Positions 1-5,409 of a DNA stretch of 6,790 nucleotides are shown here, piece by piece (the stretch's first letter is position 1; each line of letters begins with the position of its first letter). The notes under the pieces were generated by a model. The model saw only the letters and a program-made list of their open reading frames with translations, ran no database searches and was not told the origin of the DNA. This stretch comes from Planctomycetota bacterium (GTDB taxonomy: Bacteria; Planctomycetota; UBA8742; JACQVU01): assembly GCA_016209585.1 (NCBI GenBank), contig JACQVU010000167.1, positions 1-6,790 of the forward strand, given 5' to 3'. The position numbers were made by a program, and so were the translations under genes.

Positions 1-1
1 C

Positions 2-3000
2 GCGCCGATGATGACGCTGCTCGACCTGAAGGCCTCGCGGCCCTCGGTCGCGTCGCCGCCGCCGGAGCCGGCTGAAGGGCCAGCCCACGCCGGAGCAGGC
101 GCGGGACCAAGGCTGGGCGACGACGCCGCGCCGGTGATGACGCTGCTTGACCTGAAGGCCTCGCGGCCCTCGGTCGCGTCGCCGCCGCCGGAGCCGGCGG
201 AAGGGCCAGCCCACGCCGGAGCAGGCGCGGGACCAGGGCCGGGCGACGAGGCCGCGCCGATGATGACGCTGCTCGACCTGAAGGCCTCGCGGCCGTCGGT
301 GGCGCGGGCGCCGGGGCCGGAGGCCGTGGGTCCGGGTGAGAAGTCCGGCGCGGCGACCGGGGGCGTGGTGGAGGCGACGGCTGGAGGGGTGAGCGGGGCG
401 GCCGTCGCGGGCGCGGACGACGTGTTGTTCGAAGTGCGCTCGCGGACGGGCGCCACGCGCGGGGCGGGGGCCTCGCAGGTGGCTGCGCCGACCACGGGAG
501 CGGGGGCCACGGGCGCGGGGGTGGCGAGCCGCGGAGCCGCGGCGACGCAGCCCGCCGATCACAGCCGCGGGGTGGTGGGGTCGACGCACGGCTCGGCGCG
601 GACGAAGGGGGCGGCGGGCGGCTCGACGTCGGGCAGCCTGCTGGACGGCGTGGCCGGCAAGACGACACTGGCCGAGGCCCACGGCGAAGATCGCCTGGGG
701 GAATACAAGTTGGTGCGGGAGTTGGGTCGCGGCGCGATGGGGGTGGTGTACGAGGCCATTCAGGACGGGGTCGGGCGGCGGGTGGCGTTGAAGGTGTTGC
801 CGTCGAACCTGACCACCAGCAAGCAGGTGGTCGAGCGGTTCAAGCGGGAGGCGGCGTCGGCGGCGAAACTCAACCACCCCAACGTGGTGCCGATCTACGG
901 CGTGGGCGAGGACGGCGGGACGCACTACTACGCGATGGAGTTCGTCGACGGGCGGGGGATCGACTCGATTATTGAGAAGGAGCGCATCACGCCCCAGCGC
1001 GCGGCGAAACTGGTGATCGGCGCGGCGCGGGGGCTCAACCATGCCCACGAGGCCGGTGTCATCCACCGCGACATCAAGCCGGCCAACATCATGGTCACGC
1101 GCAAGGAGGATCGGCCGATGATCGCCGACTTCGGCCTGGCGCGCGAAAAGACCAACGCCACCATGACGGCGACCGGGCAGGTGATGGGCACGCCGGCCTA
1201 CATGGCGCCCGAACAGGCCCTGGGCGAGCGGTCGGAGGTGGGGCCGAAGTCCGACCAGTACTCGCTCGGCGTCAGCCTGTTCGAGATGTTGACGCTGAAG
1301 AAACCCTTCGAGGCCGAAGACGTGCACCAACTGCTGGCGAAGGTGATCAGCGATCCGGCGCCGCAACTGCGCAAGATCAAGCCCGACGTGCCGCGCGACC
1401 TGGAAACGGTCTGCCTCAAGATATTGGAAAAAGACCAGACCCGCCGGTATGAGAACTGCGGCGCTCTCGCCGACGACCTGGATCGCTGGCTGCGCGGCGA
1501 GCCGATTCAGGCGCGGCCCATCGGCCGGTTCGAGCGGGCCTGGCGCTGGTACTACCGGTTCCGCAAGGTGACCATCCCGGTCAGCGCGGCCGGCGTCATC
1601 GTGGCCGCGGTGTTCGCCTGGCTGGTCGTGTCCGCCGTCACCGCCGCGGCCGAGAAGCGCGCGTTCGTCGAAGATCGCATCGCGCTGGCCGAGACGAACA
1701 CCGGCGCCGCCGCGGAGTTCATCACCGTGGTGGAGGGAGATATCTCCGCCGCCCCGGACGACAGCGTGCTGGCCGCCTACGCCGGCGGCGGAAAGAAGGA
1801 GGCGCTCGACGCCCACCAGCGGATGCTGGTCGAGGCCCGCAGCGCCCTGGCCGCCGCCGGCAAGGACCTGGTGGAGTACATGGAGCGCATCACCACGGCG
1901 GAGAAGGCGGTGGAGGCGGCCGAGAAGCGCTTCTTCGCCGTGGGCGACAAGGTTAACGCCCAGAAGAACAAACTGGAGGCGCTGCGCATCACCGGCGAGG
2001 AGAAGGCCCGGTTCGACGCCGTCGCCGGCGGGCTGGGTGAGAAGGGCGTGGCCGGGTCCGAGGCGCGCTCCACGGCGCGTGAGATCACCAAGCGCATTCG
2101 CGACGCCAAAACCCTCGCGCCGGGCGAAGCCACGGTGCTCACCGCCAGTTACGACATGCATCGCGCCCTGGCCGACGCCTTCGCCGACGCCGGCGAGTAC
2201 GGCGCCGCCGACTACAACTACGACTTCGGCCTGGAGGCCGCCAAGGCGCTCCTTTCGCGGATCGAGAGCGCCACCGACCCCCCGGCAGACCGCCGCGAGG
2301 CCGCGGCCGCCCGCGTGGCCGAGGTGGGGGAGGTGATGCAGCGCCGGCGCGACGAGGCCGAGTTCGTCAAGAAGTTCGAGACCCTGATGACCGAGGCCGA
2401 AAAGGCTCTCGGCTCCGGCAACTGGGACGCGGCCCGCAGCGGCTTCGAGGACGCCCAGAAGGTGATCCCCGAAAAACAGCGCGGCAACTCCCCCTACTGG
2501 ACCCGGTCGGAAGAGGGGCTGAAGAAGGCCGGCTTCAACAAGGCCAAGAAACAGGCCGAGGAAACCGCCGCCAGCGGCCAGTGGGAAATGGCGCTCAAGT
2601 TCTATCTCGAGGCTCGCTCGCTGGCGCCCACCGGCGCCGACGCCGAGAGCATCGCCGGCCCGCTGGAGGTGGCGCGCGGCAAGCGCAAGGAGGCGCTCAT
2701 GCGCGACATCGAGGTGGCGCTGGGCGACCGCGACTTCGGCCGCGCCGGCGCCCTGGTGGCTGACGCCCGCGCCAAGGTCGGCGCCGACGAGCCGGAACTC
2801 GCCCGCCTGGCCGGCGAAATCACCATCGCGCTCGCCGCGCCGGAAGGGTTCGTGTACGTGCGCTATGGTTTCTTCCCCACCGGAAGCCCCGACCCCGCCG
2901 ACCACAACCCCGACAACCCCCGCGCCGAGATCGCCGCCTCCTTCTTCCTTGGCAAGTACGAGGTCACCAACGAGGAGTTCCAGCGTTTCGTCGCCGACAA

Positions 3001-3688
3001 CGGCTACGGGCGGTCGGAGTTCTGGCGGGACCGCGATGGCCAGCCGCTGGCCCCCGCCGTGGCGGCCGCCTGCCGTGACTCCACCGGCAAGCCCGGCCCG
3101 CTGGAGTGGCGCAACGGCGCGTTCCTCAACGGCCAGGAGAAGTACCCGGTCGCCGGCATCTGCTTCTACGAGGCCGCCGCGTACGCCGCGTGGCTCGACG
3201 CGACGAAGGGCGGCGACGCGCGGCTCCAGGGTCATCGCTTGCGCCTGCCCACGGCGCGCGAATGGGAAAAGGCCGCGGGCTGGGTGGACCCCAACGTCAA
3301 CGCGCGCGAGGGGAAACGGCGCTGGTACCCGTGGGGCGACGAATGGAACGACCGCGCCGGCAACTTCACCGGCCTGGGCGTGCAGCCGGTCGGCCAAGCG
3401 CCGCAGGACCAGAGTTGGGCGGGCGCGTTCGACCTGGGCGGCAACGCCTTCGAGTGGGTCGCCGACTGGGACGCCGACGGGAAAAAGACCTGCCTCAAGG
3501 GCGGCGCCGTGGACTTCGGCGGAAAAGAGGGCAGCCGGCGCTACGCGCGCGCCACGCGGCGCACGTTCGTCCCGCCCGACTTCCGCCGCAAACAGACGGG
3601 GATGCGCGTCCTCTGTGAGGTCGCGCAGGCTCCGGCCGGCGCCACGCCGTCGCAACCCGCCGTGGCGGCCCGTGGAGAGGGCGGATGA
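2..3688 (+). CDS. Transmembrane Ser/Thr protein kinase with extracytoplasmic FGE-like (SUMF1) domain, 5' partial
   Basis: Hanks-type kinase predicted to phosphorylate Ser/Thr on cytoplasmic proteins in response to an outside signal. Residues are numbered from the ATG at 8, which is probably internal: the frame is open to the window edge and the preceding gcg-ccg codons match the same position in later repeat copies. Order: tandem repeats (2-99), Gly/Ala-rich linker (100-228), kinase domain (233-497), one membrane segment (about 523-545), coiled-coil-prone helices (546-790), three TPR-like helix pairs (near 797, 850 and 898), FGE-like domain (945-1206). Kinase residues look complete: glycine loop GRGAMG 240-245, Lys262, HRD Asp355, Asn360, DFG Asp374, GTPAYMAPE 394-402, and a Thr-rich activation loop (T382, T385, T387, T389). 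The FGE domain keeps the LPT-REWEKAA, YPWGDEW and GGNAFEW-type motifs but lacks the catalytic cysteine pair, so it is probably a binding domain. Basic, aromatic residues before the membrane segment place the kinase inside. The stop overlaps the next gene's start. Confidence 0.93.
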   Translation, partial: APMMTLLDLKASRPSVASPPPEPAEGPAHAGAGAGPRLGDDAAPVMTLLDLKASRPSVASPPPEPAEGPAHAGAGAGPGPGDEAAPMMTLLDLKASRPSVARAPGPEAVGPGEKSGAATGGVVEATAGGVSGAAVAGADDVLFEVRSRTGATRGAGASQVAAPTTGAGATGAGVASRGAAATQPADHSRGVVGSTHGSARTKGAAGGSTSGSLLDGVAGKTTLAEAHGEDRLGEYKLVRELGRGAMGVVYEAIQDGVGRRVALKVLPSNLTTSKQVVERFKREAASAAKLNHPNVVPIYGVGEDGGTHYYAMEFVDGRGIDSIIEKERITPQRAAKLVIGAARGLNHAHEAGVIHRDIKPANIMVTRKEDRPMIADFGLAREKTNATMTATGQVMGTPAYMAPEQALGERSEVGPKSDQYSLGVSLFEMLTLKKPFEAEDVHQLLAKVISDPAPQLRKIKPDVPRDLETVCLKILEKDQTRRYENCGALADDLDRWLRGEPIQARPIGRFERAWRWYYRFRKVTIPVSAAGVIVAAVFAWLVVSAVTAAAEKRAFVEDRIALAETNTGAAAEFITVVEGDISAAPDDSVLAAYAGGGKKEALDAHQRMLVEARSALAAAGKDLVEYMERITTAEKAVEAAEKRFFAVGDKVNAQKNKLEALRITGEEKARFDAVAGGLGEKGVAGSEARSTAREITKRIRDAKTLAPGEATVLTASYDMHRALADAFADAGEYGAADYNYDFGLEAAKALLSRIESATDPPADRREAAAARVAEVGEVMQRRRDEAEFVKKFETLMTEAEKALGSGNWDAARSGFEDAQKVIPEKQRGNSPYWTRSEEGLKKAGFNKAKKQAEETAASGQWEMALKFYLEARSLAPTGADAESIAGPLEVARGKRKEALMRDIEVALGDRDFGRAGALVADARAKVGADEPELARLAGEITIALAAPEGFVYVRYGFFPTGSPDPADHNPDNPRAEIAASFFLGKYEVTNEEFQRFVADNGYGRSEFWRDRDGQPLAPAVAAACRDSTGKPGPLEWRNGAFLNGQEKYPVAGICFYEAAAYAAWLDATKGGDARLQGHRLRLPTAREWEKAAGWVDPNVNAREGKRRWYPWGDEWNDRAGNFTGLGVQPVGQAPQDQSWAGAFDLGGNAFEWVADWDADGKKTCLKGGAVDFGGKEGSRRYARATRRTFVPPDFRRKQTGMRVLCEVAQAPAGATPSQPAVAARGEGG
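11..304 (+). repeat. Tandem 126-bp coding repeat at the kinase N terminus
   Basis: Two full copies (11-136 and 137-262) and a 42-bp partial third (263-304) lie in frame, each encoding 42 residues. Every copy begins with MTLLDLKASRPSV, followed by a Pro/Glu then His/Ala/Gly-rich spacer. By my count the full copies differ at six of 126 positions, including both silent and replacement changes, so the duplication is recent or homogenised. Bases 1-13 are identical to 253-265, the junction ahead of the third copy, implying at least one more copy upstream. The region is probably disordered and cytoplasmic. Confidence 0.93.
3674..3680 (+). promoter_or_regulatory. Ribosome binding site for the caspase-like lipoprotein gene
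   Basis: GGAGAGG lies inside the end of the kinase reading frame. Its GGAG core ends seven bases before the ATG at 3685. No other ATG, GTG or TTG exists in that frame between the in-frame stop at 3616-3618 and 3685, so this site and the ATGA overlap fix the start. Confidence 0.6.
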
Positions 3689-5409
3689 GCGCCGCGCCAG
3701 CCGCCCTTTTGACCCTGTTCCTCATGGCGGGGTGCGCCTCGGAAGAGTTCTTCTGGCAATCCGACGATCGCTTCACCGACCTGGCCGCGGCCGCTCCCGA
3801 GAAGAGGTCGTTCCGGCTGCTGGTGGCGCCGGTGCGCTCGGAGGTCAAGACGGGCGACATCAACCGCGACGCCGCCACCCGGTGGTCGCCGGACGTGGAC
3901 TTGGATGACCTTCGCCAGAACCGCATCATTCCTTTCATGCGGGAGCTCTCCGGTTTCGCGTTCGTGGGCGACGACCCGAAACTCACGGCGGAGACGACGC
4001 GGGAGCAGATTCTGTCGAAGGCCTGGGACGAACAGTACGATTTCGTCCTTTTCACCACGGTCACCCACTACGAATACCGGTACGCCGGGGTCTCCACCGC
4101 GATGTACCTGCTCAACTCGTTCGTCTGGTTCTGGTCGGTGGCCCCGTCGTGGTGGATCCGCGACCTCAGTTTCCAGGGCGACCTCAAGGTGAAGATGCAG
4201 TTCACCTCCGTGCACTCGCGCAACGACATTCTCCGCCCACCGGAGTTCGCGGCGCGGCTGGAAGGAAAAAACCTCTCCACCATGGATCGCGGGTGGGGCG
4301 TGCTCGACGTGTTCCGGTTCTTCGGTTCGCTGGACCAGGCGAACTGGCGCAGCGTGCATGAGACGCTCTTCCCCACGCTTCTGGGCGACGTGCTGCTGAA
4401 GGCCGGCGAACACTTGCGGGACGAGTTCCAGCCCAGCGTCGGCACGCCCGACTTCGAGCGCAAGATGCGCAAGCGCATGGCCCTGGCCGTGAGCGTGCTG
4501 GACTACCGCGACGACATCTTCCCCGACAGCGACGTGCCCCGCTTCAAAGGGGTAGAGGCGGACGCCGCGCCCTCGGGCGCATCCAACCTGGCGCGGACCT
4601 TCTCGTCCGACGCCGGCGAACGTTTCGGCTACTTCAGTTCCTCGGTGAAGGCCGTCACCAATCGCGAGGCGACGCGGCGAGGCATTCAGGCCGCGATCGA
4701 GACCTTCCTGAAGGGACGGATGCGCCCCACCGACGGCATGGTGTTCTACTTCTCGGGTCTCGGCGCCGTGGCTCCAGGCGGCGACCGGCTGGAACGCTAC
4801 CTGTTGCCTTACGACGCCGACCCGGAGAACGTCCCCCAATCCGCCATCTCGCTGAGCGACCTGCGGCGCTGGCTCGACGCCGTGCCGGGCAGCGAGGTGA
4901 CGGTGGTGCTCGACTGCTCGTTCAGCGGCGAGGCCGCCAAAAACTCGTTCGGCCGCGCGACCGTGCCGGACCGGAAAGATGACGGCTTCCTGACCGAGTT
5001 CGCCACCGGCCGCTACCGCGTGCTCACCGCCGGTTCGCCGGACCAGGGGGCGCTGGAACTGGTCGAGATGGAGCAGCGCCTGCTCGCCAACACGTTCAAC
5101 GAGGTCATCGCCACCAACCGCGCCGACCCCGACCGCGACGGCCGCATCGCGGCCCGCGATGCTTGGCGCTTCCTGCGCGCCAAGGTCTCCGACACCGCCT
5201 TCCTCGAAGGCGTCACCCAGACCCCCGAACTCTACGCCGGCGGCCGGCGCGCCGAAGAGTCGGAACCGGCCCCGGAACCCGGCCGGCCCGACGAACGGGT
5301 CGGCTCCGGCGTCACGCTGTTCGAGTCCATGCGCGTCGAAGAAGAACCGTCCATCGCTCCCTCCACCGCGGCTCCGGCGCCACCCCCGGCGCCGGCCGGC
5401 GGCGGATGA
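3685..5409 (+). CDS. Putative lipoprotein with degenerate caspase-like (peptidase C14) domain
   Basis: 574 residues. A hydrophobic N terminus ends in a lipobox-like LMAGC with Cys17, the predicted lipidated residue. The n-region lacks Lys/Arg, which weakens that prediction. Residues about 30-250 form a domain I cannot name; its alternating strand/helix character resembles other bacterial envelope lipoproteins. It contains an aromatic hydrophobic stretch at 139-158. Residues about 265-520 match the caspase-like fold: an ALAVSVLDYRDD opening strand, a DGMVFYFSGLG strand, a LPYDAD segment and a VVLDCSFSG strand. In active relatives the two catalytic strands read FYFSGHG and LD-[AC]-C-[HFY]-SG. 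Here His is Leu359, and the catalytic Cys position is Ser412 with a Cys at 411 just before it, so proteolysis is doubtful. An EF-hand-like loop lies at 481-492. The tail (about 523-574) is Pro/Ala/Glu-rich and probably disordered. Both neighbours overlap by four bases, implying a shared transcript. Caspase-like fold: fairly sure. Inactivity and lipidation: inference. Confidence 0.85.
   Translation: MSAAPAALLTLFLMAGCASEEFFWQSDDRFTDLAAAAPEKRSFRLLVAPVRSEVKTGDINRDAATRWSPDVDLDDLRQNRIIPFMRELSGFAFVGDDPKLTAETTREQILSKAWDEQYDFVLFTTVTHYEYRYAGVSTAMYLLNSFVWFWSVAPSWWIRDLSFQGDLKVKMQFTSVHSRNDILRPPEFAARLEGKNLSTMDRGWGVLDVFRFFGSLDQANWRSVHETLFPTLLGDVLLKAGEHLRDEFQPSVGTPDFERKMRKRMALAVSVLDYRDDIFPDSDVPRFKGVEADAAPSGASNLARTFSSDAGERFGYFSSSVKAVTNREATRRGIQAAIETFLKGRMRPTDGMVFYFSGLGAVAPGGDRLERYLLPYDADPENVPQSAISLSDLRRWLDAVPGSEVTVVLDCSFSGEAAKNSFGRATVPDRKDDGFLTEFATGRYRVLTAGSPDQGALELVEMEQRLLANTFNEVIATNRADPDRDGRIAARDAWRFLRAKVSDTAFLEGVTQTPELYAGGRRAEESEPAPEPGRPDERVGSGVTLFESMRVEEEPSIAPSTAAPAPPPAPAGGG

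Noticed and set aside
3500..3688. Possible diversity-generating retroelement variable region at the FGE C terminus
   Set aside because: FGE/C-type-lectin folds are common retroelement targets, but I see no near-identical template copy and no reverse transcriptase in this window. Nothing beyond the fold supports it; flanking sequence would have to be searched.
2865..3908. Plus-strand 347-codon frame overlapping the FGE region and the start of the lipoprotein gene
   Set aside because: It is out of frame with the FGE motifs, rich in Pro/Arg/Thr/Ser, and crosses two well-supported genes.
3541..4839. Long minus-strand open frame of about 430 codons
   Set aside because: It lies antisense to the kinase end and the lipoprotein gene, both of which have clear domain motifs. 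Its translation is His/Arg/Gly-rich without recognisable motifs, as expected from a complementary frame in GC-rich DNA.
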